Assembly (NCBI RefSeq): GCF_004786015.1
Contig: NZ_CP032096.1
Coordinates: forward strand, 62,001 to 126,000
DNA length: 64,000 nucleotides
Reading direction: 5' to 3'
From: Hydrogenovibrio crunogenus
GTDB taxonomy: Bacteria; Pseudomonadota; Gammaproteobacteria; Thiomicrospirales; Thiomicrospiraceae
Part shown: one piece after another, positions 9,429 to 19,116 of the stretch
Layout: the number at the start of each line of letters is the position of its first letter
How positions within the stretch are numbered: position 1 is the first letter of the stretch
Translations under genes and position numbers: made by a program
The notes under the pieces: model-generated
The model's input: the letters and a program-made list of their open reading frames with translations, nothing else
Told to the model about the DNA's origin: nothing
Databases searched by the model: none

Positions 9429-10718
9429 ATGAAAGCGTCGGCTTTTTTTTCAAAGCGTTTTTTTCCGTTATTTTGGGTGCAATTTTTAGGTGCCTTTAAC
9501 GATAACCTTTTTAAAAACGCTTTGGTCATGTTGATCACCTTTCGATTGGCAGACACCGCAGAAGAGGCGGGGCTGCTAATTACTTTGGCTGCAGGCCTTT
9601 TCATTCTACCGTTTTTTTTATTTTCCGCTTTTGCCGGACAGTTGGCGGATAAATATGAAAAAACGACTCTCATTCGTAAAATCAAACTAAGCGAAATTCT
9701 TATTATGTTGTTGGGCGCCATGGCACTGGTTGCACAGGATATGATGTTTTTATTCGCGGTTTTATTTTTGATGGGCATTCAGTCAGCCTTTTTTGGCCCG
9801 ATTAAGTACGCTGTCTTGCCAGAACATCTGGAAGCCCATGAATTATTGGATGGGAATGGTTGGTTCAGTGCGTCAACATTTGTGGCGATTTTGCTAGGCA
9901 CCATCGTGGGTGGCTGGGTGGTGCTGACGGACGAGGGTGAAGTAGGCATGGCCATTGGCATTTTAGTTATTGCTTTGCTAGGGTATGTGGCCAGTCGTTT
10001 CGTACCGACCAGTGCATCGGGAGAGACAGCCTTACCATTACAATGGAATATTCTGACCAATACCTATCAGGAATTGGGGCTTCGAAAAGACTTCCCCCAG
10101 GCGTTTTTTGCCGTTTTATCTATTTCATGGTTTTGGTTTCTGGGTGCGACTTATTTAAGTCAGATGCCGGTGCTGGTATCAGATTACCTGTCTGGAAATG
10201 ACAAAGTGGTTTTATTGTTCCTAGCAGTCTTTTCTGTTGGTATTGCATTGGGCGCTTGGATCGCCAGTCAGCTTAAAACGCCTGTTAGAACCATTAAGAA
10301 TGTGCAATGGCTCGTGTTGTTATTGATTGGTATTTCATTGGTGATATTATTGGGTAATGGCTTGTTGAGTCAGGTTAATAAAACAGATCAGTTGATTGGG
10401 GTGGCGGCCTTTTTACAGCATTGGGAGTATGTGATCATTTTACTGAGCATGCTTGCGATTTCCACTCTGGGGGGATGGTTTATTGTTCCCTTGTACACCT
10501 TGCTTCAAGTACAGACGCAACCGCATTTTCGTTCTAGAATGGTCGCAGTCAACAATATTACCAATGCCATTTTTATGGTGCTTTCGGCTGTTTTTATTAT
10601 GGTGCTGTATGCATTTGAATTATCATTAATCACTATTTTGTATGGTGTCAGTTTATTGAATTTAGCGGCGGCTTATTGGTATTTGCGCCGCAGCCGAGTT
10701 ATTAAAGAGATGGTTTAG
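9429..10718 (+). CDS. lplT: LplT-like lysophospholipid transporter (MFS)
   Basis: This 429-residue protein has about 12 membrane segments and the start FLGAFNDNLFKNALVMLITF seen in the LplT-type MFS group. LplT flips lysophosphatidylethanolamine from the outer to the inner leaflet of the inner membrane for re-acylation. The next gene encodes the matching Aas acyltransferase/ligase, the same pairing as lplT-aas in E. coli, which strengthens the call. The gap between the genes is 50 nt with AAAGGAAATCG before aas, so one transcript is likely. Confidence 0.82.
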   Translation: MKASAFFSKRFFPLFWVQFLGAFNDNLFKNALVMLITFRLADTAEEAGLLITLAAGLFILPFFLFSAFAGQLADKYEKTTLIRKIKLSEILIMLLGAMALVAQDMMFLFAVLFLMGIQSAFFGPIKYAVLPEHLEAHELLDGNGWFSASTFVAILLGTIVGGWVVLTDEGEVGMAIGILVIALLGYVASRFVPTSASGETALPLQWNILTNTYQELGLRKDFPQAFFAVLSISWFWFLGATYLSQMPVLVSDYLSGNDKVVLLFLAVFSVGIALGAWIASQLKTPVRTIKNVQWLVLLLIGISLVILLGNGLLSQVNKTDQLIGVAAFLQHWEYVIILLSMLAISTLGGWFIVPLYTLLQVQTQPHFRSRMVAVNNITNAIFMVLSAVFIMVLYAFELSLITILYGVSLLNLAAAYWYLRRSRVIKEMV

Positions 10719-10768
10719 AGTCGTTGTTGCTTTAAAGCCTCCAGTGTTATGAAAGGAAATCGCTCCTC

Positions 10769-12922
10769 ATGAGATGGTTAGTCAAAATTTTATTGAAACT
10801 TTGTTACCGTGTTGAAATCAGCGGCCTAGAACATTATCACAAGCTGGATCTGTCCGGTGAGCCGATGTTGATTATCGCCAATCATACGTCTTTGTTAGAT
10901 GGGTTATTGATTGGAAGTTTTTTACCCGGCCAAACCGCTTTTATGATTGATGAAACTCATACCCGTAAATGGTATGAAAAGTTTTTATTGAGCTTTGTCG
11001 ATCATTTTAAAGTGGAGTTCCACAACCCTTATGCAACCAAACGTGTCATTCAGGAACTGAAAAAAGGCAAACATTGCATGATTTTTCCGGAAGGTCGCAT
11101 CACGACGACTGGCAGTTTAATGAAGATTTACGAAGGGACCGGTATGGTTGCGCATAAAGCTAATGCCACACTTTTACCGATTCATATCCAAGGCGCGCAT
11201 AAGAGTAAGCTTTCCTATTTAAACGGGATGCGAATGGCTTTTTTAAAGCAGCAATGGTTTCCTAAAATTACTCTGAAAGTCTTATCGCCACGTAAGTTAG
11301 AGATGCCGGGACACCTTACAGGTCGCCAGAAACATACTTTTTTTAAGAATTCTATTTACCGAATTATGCGTGATACAGGCTTTGAGGCCTTAAATGAATC
11401 AAAATCGGTTTATAAGGCATTAGTCGACTCTTCGAAAGAATTTAATGCTAAAGATATCTGTGTTGAAGATATTAATGAGACCACGTTATCCCGTAAAAAA
11501 TTGTTGTTAGGTGCTTCGATTTTAGGCCGTAAACTACACCATTTATTACAAGATGAGCATCGTGTAGGGGTATTGTTGCCAAATGTCAGCGGATTGCCTG
11601 CTACCTTTTTCGCTTTGCAGGCATATGGCTATGTGCCCGCGATGATTAATTTTACAGCGGGTCTAGGACCGATGCGCTCAGCTTGTGAAACAGCCGAATT
11701 GAAAACCGTGATTACGTCCCGAAAGTTTGTCGAAGTGTATCAATTGGAATCGGTGGTTGAAGCGCTATCCAACAACGTTCGTTTTGTTTTCTTGGAAGAT
11801 GTTCGCGGTGAAATTGGTTTGGTTGATAAGTTGCGAGCACTCTTAGTGACGCAGCCCAAAAGCCTACCAGGCTATGATGTAGGGGATGATCACGAAGCAG
11901 TGGTGTTGTTTACGTCGGGTTCAGAAGGTGCCCCTAAAGGCGTCGTGCTGTCTCATAAGAATCTGAACAGTAATGTGAATCAAATTTCATCCATGTTGAC
12001 GTTATTACCGGGTGAACAATTATTTAATGCCTTACCGACATTCCATAGTTTCGGTTTGACGGCCGGTTTGTTATGGCCGATCTTAAAAGGTGCGAAAGTC
12101 TTTCTGTATCCATCCCCACTTCATTATGGCGTGATTCCAGAAATGATTTATCAGTTGAATGTGAAAATCCTGTTTGGAACCGATACTTTTTTCTCTGGTT
12201 ACGCCAAAAAAGCCGATCCTTATGATTTTTACAGTGTGCGTTATATGGTTGCGGGTGCGGAAAAACTGCGTCCGGAAACGCGGCGATTATATGCAGACCA
12301 ATTTCACAGCACCATTCTGGAGGGCTATGGTGTTACCGAAACCTCACCGGTTTTAGCGGTCAATGTTCCCTTGAGTTTTAAAAATGGTACGGTTGGACAA
12401 TTGGTGCCTGGTGTCACTCATAAGTTGCGCCCGATAGAAGGAATAAATGCTGGTGGCAGTTTGATGGTGAAAGGACCCAATATTATGCTGGGGTATTTGA
12501 TGCCGGATCAGCCAGGCATTTTACAGCCACCTAAAGATGGTTGGCATGACACAGGTGATGTGGTGGAAGTTGATTCGGAAGGCTTTATTTCCATTAAAGG
12601 GCGGGCAAAACGGTTTGCCAAAATCGGTGGTGAAATGATTTCTTTGACCGCGGTTGAAAGTTACATTAACAAAGCGAGTCCGGAAGGGCATCATGTGGTG
12701 GTGTCGGTCGCGGATGCCCGTAAAGGGGAACAACTGATTCTGGTCACTAATGACGAATCTTTGAGTCGCCACACAGTTAAAGAAGCGGCAAAAGCGGCTC
12801 AGGTTTCAGAAATCATGGTGCCCAAAACGGTGATTTTAGTGGAAGAAATTCCAGTATTGGGCACGGGTAAAACCAATTACCCTGAGGTGCAAAAAATTGC
12901 AGATGGTCATTTCGAAACTTAA
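10769..12922 (+). CDS. aas: Bifunctional acyl-ACP synthetase / 2-acylglycerophosphoethanolamine acyltransferase
   Basis: At 717 residues it matches the two-domain Aas architecture (about 719 in E. coli). The N-terminal PlsC-like acyltransferase (1-200) carries the NHTSLLDG HX4D box and FPEGR. The C-terminal AMP-forming ligase (about 220-715) shows FTSGSEGAPKGVVLSH (near 380-395), GYGVTETSP and HDTGDVV. The protein activates a free fatty acid onto bound ACP and transfers it to lysophosphatidylethanolamine at the inner membrane. It follows the lplT-like transporter, so together they form a lysophospholipid recycling pair. It converges with the Bat locus on the opposite strand with a gap of about 30 nt and no clear terminator. 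Confidence 0.93.
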   Translation: MRWLVKILLKLCYRVEISGLEHYHKLDLSGEPMLIIANHTSLLDGLLIGSFLPGQTAFMIDETHTRKWYEKFLLSFVDHFKVEFHNPYATKRVIQELKKGKHCMIFPEGRITTTGSLMKIYEGTGMVAHKANATLLPIHIQGAHKSKLSYLNGMRMAFLKQQWFPKITLKVLSPRKLEMPGHLTGRQKHTFFKNSIYRIMRDTGFEALNESKSVYKALVDSSKEFNAKDICVEDINETTLSRKKLLLGASILGRKLHHLLQDEHRVGVLLPNVSGLPATFFALQAYGYVPAMINFTAGLGPMRSACETAELKTVITSRKFVEVYQLESVVEALSNNVRFVFLEDVRGEIGLVDKLRALLVTQPKSLPGYDVGDDHEAVVLFTSGSEGAPKGVVLSHKNLNSNVNQISSMLTLLPGEQLFNALPTFHSFGLTAGLLWPILKGAKVFLYPSPLHYGVIPEMIYQLNVKILFGTDTFFSGYAKKADPYDFYSVRYMVAGAEKLRPETRRLYADQFHSTILEGYGVTETSPVLAVNVPLSFKNGTVGQLVPGVTHKLRPIEGINAGGSLMVKGPNIMLGYLMPDQPGILQPPKDGWHDTGDVVEVDSEGFISIKGRAKRFAKIGGEMISLTAVESYINKASPEGHHVVVSVADARKGEQLILVTNDESLSRHTVKEAAKAAQVSEIMVPKTVILVEEIPVLGTGKTNYPEVQKIADGHFET

Positions 12923-12952
12923 CTTACCGTATTCTTTAGCAAACACCATCGC

Positions 12953-14638
12953 TTAAGCATCGACTTCATTTGGATACAGAGGATCCAAATGTTTGCCGGG
13001 TTTCTTTGACGACTTGGATTGAGATTCATTCAATCGGGCGATATCATCACACAGAGCGCTTAGCGTATCGGCCGGTAAGTCTGCCTGGTGATACAAATGT
13101 GCTTTTAAAGTCTGTAAATGTGCTTTAAAAGTATCATTCCCTTTATCTGGATAGCGTTGTTGCCAAGCTAAAATGGCTCGATAAAGCATTCTGGCATCCT
13201 TCACCCCTTTTTTATTTGCTTCACATAGCTTTTCCAGTTCAAGGTCATTATCAGGCCAGGCCAGGCTGTTTTTGTGCGATTGTGAATCCATTTTAGCAAT
13301 AGCTGTTGGTTTTCTGTTTCGATAAAAGTGAACCGCCAGAGCACTGCTGATAAGCCATAACACAACAAATAGCCAGGTAGCGCTCTGCCAAAGCCCTATA
13401 TTATTTGACGAACCGACCTTTTGCGCCGTTTCAGGGATAGATTCCGGACGCATGGTGTCAAAAGGGTTCTGTTGTGTATTGACTGCTGGTAACACGGTAA
13501 TGGTTTTTTTGGCTAACGTCTGTGTTTCCAATTCATTGGTTTGTGTATTCCACCAGTTGACCGTGATGGCTGGTAAGGTTACTTTGCCGGCTCGTGTTGG
13601 AACAATGGCGATTTTCTGAAGTTTTTGGCTCAGCATGCCTTGTTCGGTTTTTTGGTTATTGTTGTTTGCCTTGTCTGGGTAAACGTGGAATCCTGCTTGG
13701 TCTTTAAATTGAAAGTCTGGAAGTTGCGAGGCGAGTAATCCTTCCGCTTTTAATGACAGCGTTCGTGTGATCGAATCCCCCACTCTGACTGGTGTCGTCG
13801 TTTGTAAATCATCCGTTAAGGTGACTTTTTTGGCAGGCAGCCAAGCTGAGTTGGTCGGGTAATGGTTTGGTTTTGGCAGAACCTTCAGTTCAATGGGTTG
13901 TGTCTGATCCTTAACGATTTTCAGCCGTCCTTGATATTGGATTCTGCCGTTGAAACTCTGCGGTGGAATGACCATCTGACCGCTTTTTTGTGGGTAAAAA
14001 GCCCAAGTCCATTCGTAAACATCATAAAGCCGACCGTTTACGTTTTTCTGGTAGTGGAATTGATTACGAATATTTTCTGAAATGGCTTGATGAAACGTTG
14101 GTGGACGAATGTTGCCATTAATGAATTGCCCTAAATGGTAAAACCGTAAAGTAAAAAGCACTTCTTGTTGCACATAGGGAGCCGTCAGATTGATGTTTGA
14201 TTCTAGAAAACTGCTTCCTTTCTCGGCACCGGGTACTATTTTATTTTCGGTGACTTTGATAATGTGGGGTTTACTCATCGCATCGCCGATTTTGATAGGC
14301 GGAATCACTAGGTCGCCAATTTGTTTGGGGCTGAGTCGCAAATCCCATCGTGAGTAGGATTGATAGTTACCATTGATGATTTCTATCTGACTGCTTCGTT
14401 GCGTTCCAAGAATATCGAATTGATCTTTTAACCCCGAAAAATCAGGGGTTTCGAACGTTTGAAAATCTGTTTTTATGACGACGGAAATAATATCGCCCAT
14501 CTCAACGCTTTGATGATCAACCTTCACTGTGACACTTTTTGCAAACACCTGTGTGCTCAAAAGCAAAATTAAAATAAGGGAGAGGGTAATCAAAATAAGT
14601 TTGGTTAGCCAGCGTTGTTGTTTACGGTTTTGAGCCAT
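12953..14638 (-). CDS. batD: BatD-family protein (oxygen tolerance), Bat locus 1
   Basis: From ATG 14638 the protein has 561 residues: a signal peptide (hydrophobic run ending STQVFA), a long periplasmic beta-rich region typical of BatD, a membrane segment near residue 445 (LWQSATWLFVVLWLISSALA), and a cytosolic C-terminal helical part. A longer frame back to TTG 14746 overlaps the previous gene, but it would place 36 charged residues ahead of the signal peptide and is unlikely. BatD works with vWA membrane proteins BatA/BatB and a MoxR ATPase in envelope stress tolerance; the molecular role is not established. It is the last gene of the six-gene unit starting with moxR at 20088. Confidence 0.82.
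   Translation of the reverse strand: MAQNRKQQRWLTKLILITLSLILILLLSTQVFAKSVTVKVDHQSVEMGDIISVVIKTDFQTFETPDFSGLKDQFDILGTQRSSQIEIINGNYQSYSRWDLRLSPKQIGDLVIPPIKIGDAMSKPHIIKVTENKIVPGAEKGSSFLESNINLTAPYVQQEVLFTLRFYHLGQFINGNIRPPTFHQAISENIRNQFHYQKNVNGRLYDVYEWTWAFYPQKSGQMVIPPQSFNGRIQYQGRLKIVKDQTQPIELKVLPKPNHYPTNSAWLPAKKVTLTDDLQTTTPVRVGDSITRTLSLKAEGLLASQLPDFQFKDQAGFHVYPDKANNNNQKTEQGMLSQKLQKIAIVPTRAGKVTLPAITVNWWNTQTNELETQTLAKKTITVLPAVNTQQNPFDTMRPESIPETAQKVGSSNNIGLWQSATWLFVVLWLISSALAVHFYRNRKPTAIAKMDSQSHKNSLAWPDNDLELEKLCEANKKGVKDARMLYRAILAWQQRYPDKGNDTFKAHLQTLKAHLYHQADLPADTLSALCDDIARLNESQSKSSKKPGKHLDPLYPNEVDA
13256..13265. repeat. One-mismatch variant of CCAGGCCTGG
   Basis: CCAGGCCAGG within a GGCCAGGCCAGG run, inside batD of locus 1. 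Confidence 0.4.
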
Positions 14639-14684
14639 AGTCTGATTCAACTTTTCGGTTAAAGGAACAAATTCAGTGTCATCG

Positions 14685-16652
14685 TTACCAGATTTTATCG
14701 GGTTCACGATCCGTTTTCGATTCTTGTTGCTGATATTGGTATTCAAATTTACGTTTTAAAAATAATCCAGGTTCATCCGGGATTTGGTTTAGCCAATTTT
14801 TTTGTGCTTGTTCGGTTTCGGCAGTTGACGTTTTTGGGTCGTTATTGGAATCGAACGATTTTGTTAATTTTTTTGGCGTTTGACGTCTGAGATTTGAATC
14901 CTTTTCTGCGCTTTCACGCTCTGGTATACCGGATTTAGACGGAGAGGTCTTTTTGTCAGCCATGTCCGAAGTTTTGTCGGATTTTTTATCTGATGGCGAT
15001 GCCGGTTTCGTTTCTTTGGTGTCGGGCTGATAAGGTTCTTTTAAATCATGGTTCTGATTGCCCGAACCGGTTTCGGGGGCGTTAGGGTCCTGACTTCCTT
15101 TCTGCCCAGATTGGTTGGCATTAGTGGACTTATTTTTAGGAGAGTCGCCATCCGAGTTCGCACTGCCGGGTGACTTGCCTTGTTTGGATTGTTTTTGACT
15201 GTTGGGATTGGATGATTCTTTCTGGGACGCTAGGATTTTATCCATCAGGCTTAAATTCTGTTTGGCAGATTGCATGTTCGGATTTTGTTTGAGGGCTTTT
15301 TGATATTGTTCCTTGGCTGCTTTAAAGTTGCCTTGTTTCGCCAGAGCATTACCTTGGTTATACCGTCCTTCGGCACTTTTATCTAAGCTGAATTGTTTAA
15401 CGGCTTCTTTATATTTTCCTTGTCGGTAAAGACTGGCGCCTTTCCAGAGCGGGTCTTCAAAGCGATCCGCTGCGGTTTGGTAATCTTGTTTTTGCCATTT
15501 TTCATAGCCTTGTTGGTCAGGCGATTTAAATACATCTAAAAAGGTGACACTGGAGTCTCCGTTGGCTTTGGATTCTTTGGCAAAACTGGAAGAAGGATTC
15601 AGCATTAAAGCTGGTAATAACAAGGTGGTAAGGCCTATCCCTACCCAGGAAAATGCCCAGCCGCGTCGGAATGCTAAAGCCGCCAGTGGCAGAATGACAA
15701 ACAGCAAATAAACGCCTGAATCTAGCCAGCTGGTTAAGGTCTTTTCTGGAGGCGTTTCTTTATCAACAGGCTTGGCTGTTTGCATCAGCATGTTTGGCAA
15801 AAGATCGGCCAGATCTGTTTCTTGCATCGTCAAGGTAGAGAGATTGGCTTGCGTTTGCTGAGAAAGGGCATAAAAGTCTTTAAAAGGGACTTTTGCCATC
15901 ACAATCCGGCCATCTTCTTTTTTGACTAAACCATAATCAGGCACTTTTATCGGGCCACCATCAGCGGTCCCCACCACTAAAATACTGAGAGACAGATGGT
16001 GTTGTGCTACAAATTGGGCAATGGTTTGGATTTCTGGTTTTTCGATATCATCCGTAATCCAAATGATGTGACCTTTTTGTACTTTCGCACCTTGAAGTAA
16101 GGTGTTGGCTTTTTTAAATCCAGCCATAGCGTCAGCGCCGAATCGAGGCATAATCAAGGGGCTTAAGGTTGGGACCAAAGACAGTAAGGTTTGGTTATCT
16201 TCCGATATGGGAGTAATGGTATGTGCTGTGCCAGCGTAAGCAACCATGCCCATATTGACTTCAGGATGAGCCTTGAGTAAATCGAGAATTTTATAGCGTA
16301 CTCGACTGAGTCGGTTCGGTTTTAGGTCATCAGAGAGCATGGATAAAGATAAATCCAATAGGATGACGCTGCCTTGACGGTTTTTTTCAGCTGGCAGTTC
16401 CACCTTTTGCCAAGTAGGGCCTGATAAAGCGATGATGATGATCGACCAAAGTATGGCGAGCCCTAGAGTTGCCCACGGAAAAAAGCTTTCTTCGGATTTT
16501 TTTCCGAGTAAAACCGACCTGAATTCAGGTGCAATAATGTTATTCCAAGCGCCTTTTTGACCAGTCATTTGCCAGAGTTTCCAAATGAGCCAAAATGCTG
16601 GAATAAAACTAATTAACCAAAATGGGCGCAGGAAATGTAAGGTCGTTTCCAT
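14685..16652 (-). CDS. batB: BatB/BatC fusion: membrane vWA domain plus TPR repeats, Bat locus 1
   Basis: This protein of about 655 residues starts with two membrane segments, then a von Willebrand A domain with intact MIDAS (DLSLSML, DxSxS) and WITDD. A third membrane segment lies near 305-350. It continues with TPR-like repeats (about 365-465; RYNQGNALAKQGNFKAAKEQ) and a long low-complexity, Ser/Lys/Asn-rich tail. BatB and BatC, separate in some bacteria, are thus fused. The start ATG at 16652 overlaps the BatA stop (TGATG; a GTG at 16655 is also possible). The vWA domain should face the periplasm and bind a metal-dependent partner. It probably forms a complex with BatA and BatD. Confidence 0.87.
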   Translation of the reverse strand: METTLHFLRPFWLISFIPAFWLIWKLWQMTGQKGAWNNIIAPEFRSVLLGKKSEESFFPWATLGLAILWSIIIIALSGPTWQKVELPAEKNRQGSVILLDLSLSMLSDDLKPNRLSRVRYKILDLLKAHPEVNMGMVAYAGTAHTITPISEDNQTLLSLVPTLSPLIMPRFGADAMAGFKKANTLLQGAKVQKGHIIWITDDIEKPEIQTIAQFVAQHHLSLSILVVGTADGGPIKVPDYGLVKKEDGRIVMAKVPFKDFYALSQQTQANLSTLTMQETDLADLLPNMLMQTAKPVDKETPPEKTLTSWLDSGVYLLFVILPLAALAFRRGWAFSWVGIGLTTLLLPALMLNPSSSFAKESKANGDSSVTFLDVFKSPDQQGYEKWQKQDYQTAADRFEDPLWKGASLYRQGKYKEAVKQFSLDKSAEGRYNQGNALAKQGNFKAAKEQYQKALKQNPNMQSAKQNLSLMDKILASQKESSNPNSQKQSKQGKSPGSANSDGDSPKNKSTNANQSGQKGSQDPNAPETGSGNQNHDLKEPYQPDTKETKPASPSDKKSDKTSDMADKKTSPSKSGIPERESAEKDSNLRRQTPKKLTKSFDSNNDPKTSTAETEQAQKNWLNQIPDEPGLFLKRKFEYQYQQQESKTDREPDKIW

Positions 16653-17701
16653 CACGTTTTCCCTTCAGAATCACTTTTAAAAGCTCGGGGAAGAGGGGTG
16701 AGTTTCAACCCCATCAGAAGCATGCTGAGAAGAAAAGCCAGCCCCAGAGGCCAAATGAAAAGTTCTTCCCGTAAACGGTAGTTATTAATATCGTGTGGCG
16801 TGGATTCCAATTGATCGATCAGTTCATAAATTTCATTGAGCTGATTGGTGTCTTTCGCCATAAAAAAACGCCCTTGAGTCAATTCAGCGATTTTTTGTAA
16901 GGTTGCGGTATCCATATTTCGATTGGATCCAAAAATAAACGCATTGATGCCGGTGGCCTGATTTTGGCCAATACCGATGGTGTAGATCTTAAGCCCCATT
17001 TGTTGCGCTTGTTTGGCAGCATCCAACGGCTGAACGGCACCTGCTGTGTTAGATCCGTCGGTAAGCAGGATCAATACGGCATTTTCTTCAGTATTCTGAT
17101 GTAAATGTTTTAAGGCGATGCCAATCGCGTCGCCAATAGCGGTATTGTTGCCCGCCATACCGATTTCAGTTTCATTTAATAGCGTTTCGACGGTATTGAG
17201 GTCATAGGTCAGTGGGCTTTGTAAAAAAGCTTGGCTGCCAAACACCACCAACCCCATACGGTCCCCTTGACGTTTTTGAATGAAGTTTTTCACCACCGAT
17301 TTCACTGCGGTGAGACGATCGACTTCCACACCATGTAGCGGCATGTCGGTTTTTTCCATGCTGCCAGACAAATCGACCGCCAACATCAAATCTTTTCCGC
17401 TGGCTTGAAAGGGTGTGGTATCCAAAAACCAAACCGGTCGCATTGCCGCTAACACCACAAGTGACCATAACAAAGTGGCAATCAGCGAGATATTGAAAGA
17501 TCGCTGGGGTGCTTGAATAAATTGGGGGCGTGGCGTGTGTTGCAATCGTTGCATTAAATGAGGTGCCAATAAAGGTGTTTGACGTTGAACCGCCGGCTTC
17601 AAGAGCATTCTGATGAGCCAAGGCAACGGCGCAAACGCAATCATCCACGGCCAAATAAACTCAAATTGTTGCCAAATTCCGGTTAGATCAGTCAGGTTCA
17701 T
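16652..17701 (-). CDS. batA: BatA-like membrane vWA protein, Bat locus 1
   Basis: The 349-residue protein has two N-terminal membrane segments, a vWA domain (about 95-290) with intact MIDAS (VDLSGSME; LLTDGSNTAG), and a C-terminal membrane segment (LFIWPLGLAFLLSMLLMG). This is the standard BatA layout. The ATG overlaps the DUF4381 stop by 4 nt (ATGA), and the stop overlaps the BatB start, so the genes are translationally coupled. The family supports stress or oxygen tolerance with a MoxR AAA+ partner; its direct substrate is unknown. Confidence 0.88.
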   Translation of the reverse strand: MNLTDLTGIWQQFEFIWPWMIAFAPLPWLIRMLLKPAVQRQTPLLAPHLMQRLQHTPRPQFIQAPQRSFNISLIATLLWSLVVLAAMRPVWFLDTTPFQASGKDLMLAVDLSGSMEKTDMPLHGVEVDRLTAVKSVVKNFIQKRQGDRMGLVVFGSQAFLQSPLTYDLNTVETLLNETEIGMAGNNTAIGDAIGIALKHLHQNTEENAVLILLTDGSNTAGAVQPLDAAKQAQQMGLKIYTIGIGQNQATGINAFIFGSNRNMDTATLQKIAELTQGRFFMAKDTNQLNEIYELIDQLESTPHDINNYRLREELFIWPLGLAFLLSMLLMGLKLTPLPRAFKSDSEGKT

Positions 17702-18177
17702 TTATGGTGTCCTTTGATCCATTGTTTTGCATAGTCTAATGTTTGTCTAGCCTCTGTTTCCGATAAAGAAGGGCTTGGACGATAAATCGATTCTAAACAA
17801 TGTTGTAACGAATCCGGCTGATCAATATACAGGGCGGTTTTATGCAGGAAATCCACCCAGGACTGGCCGCTTAAGTTTGCTACATTGGGTCGACCATAAT
17901 TGGTAATAGCGACTTGCTTAAGTAGTTGATTGGCTATTTGAAGCTTTTCTTGTGGATGGCTGGTTGAAGCCAAGGCTTTTTCAAATGCCATCAGTGCTTC
18001 TTGTCGATAACGGTTGTTTTTGCGTTGGGTTAAGTAATACCAGGTGAGTCCGATCAGAATGCCACCCAAACCGACAAACAAACCAATCAATGTTTGCGAC
18101 AAAGGCCACCAGCCGACCGGATCCGGCACTTGAATGTCATTGAGCTGTGATAGCAGTTGCGCCGCTTTCGGATCCAT
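17698..18177 (-). CDS. DUF4381 family membrane protein, Bat locus 1
   Basis: From ATG 18177 the protein has 159 residues: a short acidic N-terminus ending VPDPVGWWP, a single membrane segment (about 28-50), and a helical cytosolic domain of about 105 residues with WVDFLHKTALYID. This is the typical DUF4381 profile found between DUF58 and BatA genes. A longer frame upstream lies wholly within the DUF58 gene and is rejected; the TAATG overlap with the DUF58 stop supports the chosen start. Function is unknown beyond its constant place in MoxR/Bat loci. Confidence 0.83.
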   Translation of the reverse strand: MDPKAAQLLSQLNDIQVPDPVGWWPLSQTLIGLFVGLGGILIGLTWYYLTQRKNNRYRQEALMAFEKALASTSHPQEKLQIANQLLKQVAITNYGRPNVANLSGQSWVDFLHKTALYIDQPDSLQHCLESIYRPSPSLSETEARQTLDYAKQWIKGHHK

Positions 18178-19091
18178 TATCGAATCACTCCTTGTGACAT
18201 GAGTGCTTGGAGAGGGTCTTGTGAGGTTGCGATTTCCATTAGCGGTAAGTGCCAAGGCAAGAGCTGGTGTTTTAAGGTTTGCCAAGCCTGTTGGTAAGTG
18301 GCTTGATAGGCATTTTTAAAAGCCGTATCCAAAGTATTCAATCCCATCTCGGTATGTCCGTCTGTGATCTTTAAGGTTCCACTTGAGGGGAGTTTTTTTT
18401 CTAGCGGATCATAGATGTGAATCAGGTTGATGTCTGCATGCTTTTTCAATTGGGCCAGCTTTTTAATGAACGCTTCACTGCTGTTTAAAAAGTCACCGAT
18501 TAAAAACACTCGGCTACCGGGACGCAAGTGTTTTTGTAACCGGGTTAAATGTAATAGCCATAAATCCTGGGTTAAGGCCGCTGGCGATTTCAACTGCTGT
18601 TGTAGAGCCAGGCTTTGATGCAGCATTTGCATCATGGTTTTACCGTTGTGACGTGGTTCAATCCAATGTTGGTTTAAATGATTAAATGCAAACCCACCAA
18701 AACGATCGCCTTGTTGCAAGCTTATCCATCCGATAAGTGCCATGACATTGAGTGCCTGACTGCTTTTAAAACGGATTTGTGAACCAAAAAAAAGCGGGGG
18801 GGTTTGTTCCACCATACAAAGGACCGGCCTTTCCAACTCTTCGGTAAAAACCTTAGTGTGAGTGGTTTGTGTGCGGGCGCTCACTTTCCAGTCAATGTGG
18901 CGGACATCATCTCCGGCGGCATACTCACGCACTTCGTTGAATTCCATCCCTCGCCCTTTACGAACCGCTTGATGATAACCGCCTTTTTCTGAAATCAGCT
19001 TTTGTTGTGACACCAGATGACGTTGTTTCACGTGAAACCTAAACCCAATAAGTTCATCCAGTTGCGAATAAATGTCGGTTTGATCAGGCAT
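18177..19091 (-). CDS. DUF58 domain protein, Bat locus 1
   Basis: The 304-residue soluble protein contains the DUF58 signature (GRGMEFNEVREYAAGDDVRHIDW, about residues 42-64) and a vWA-like fold downstream. The start at ATG 19091 is preferred over a TTG six bases upstream. DUF58 proteins are regular partners of MoxR ATPases and may be its substrate adaptors. The gene follows moxR by about 25 nt and overlaps the DUF4381 start by one base. A parS palindrome with perfect 14-bp core sits in its first codons (RFHVKQ). Confidence 0.87.
   Translation of the reverse strand: MPDQTDIYSQLDELIGFRFHVKQRHLVSQQKLISEKGGYHQAVRKGRGMEFNEVREYAAGDDVRHIDWKVSARTQTTHTKVFTEELERPVLCMVEQTPPLFFGSQIRFKSSQALNVMALIGWISLQQGDRFGGFAFNHLNQHWIEPRHNGKTMMQMLHQSLALQQQLKSPAALTQDLWLLHLTRLQKHLRPGSRVFLIGDFLNSSEAFIKKLAQLKKHADINLIHIYDPLEKKLPSSGTLKITDGHTEMGLNTLDTAFKNAYQATYQQAWQTLKHQLLPWHLPLMEIATSQDPLQALMSQGVIR
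19024..19039. promoter_or_regulatory. parS: parS site (perfect 14-bp core)
   Basis: TGTTTCACGTGAAACC matches 15 of 16 positions of the parS consensus, with the inner GTTTCACGTGAAAC perfect. It lies at the 5' end of the DUF58 gene of Bat locus 1. Confidence 0.87.
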
Positions 19092-19116
19092 GAACAAAGT
19101 CCTGTGATACTTACGA

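Noticed and set aside
17202-17654. A 150-codon open frame on the minus strand overlapping BatA
   Set aside because: It lies entirely within batA in another frame, has no ribosome-binding site and shows low-complexity non-protein-like composition.
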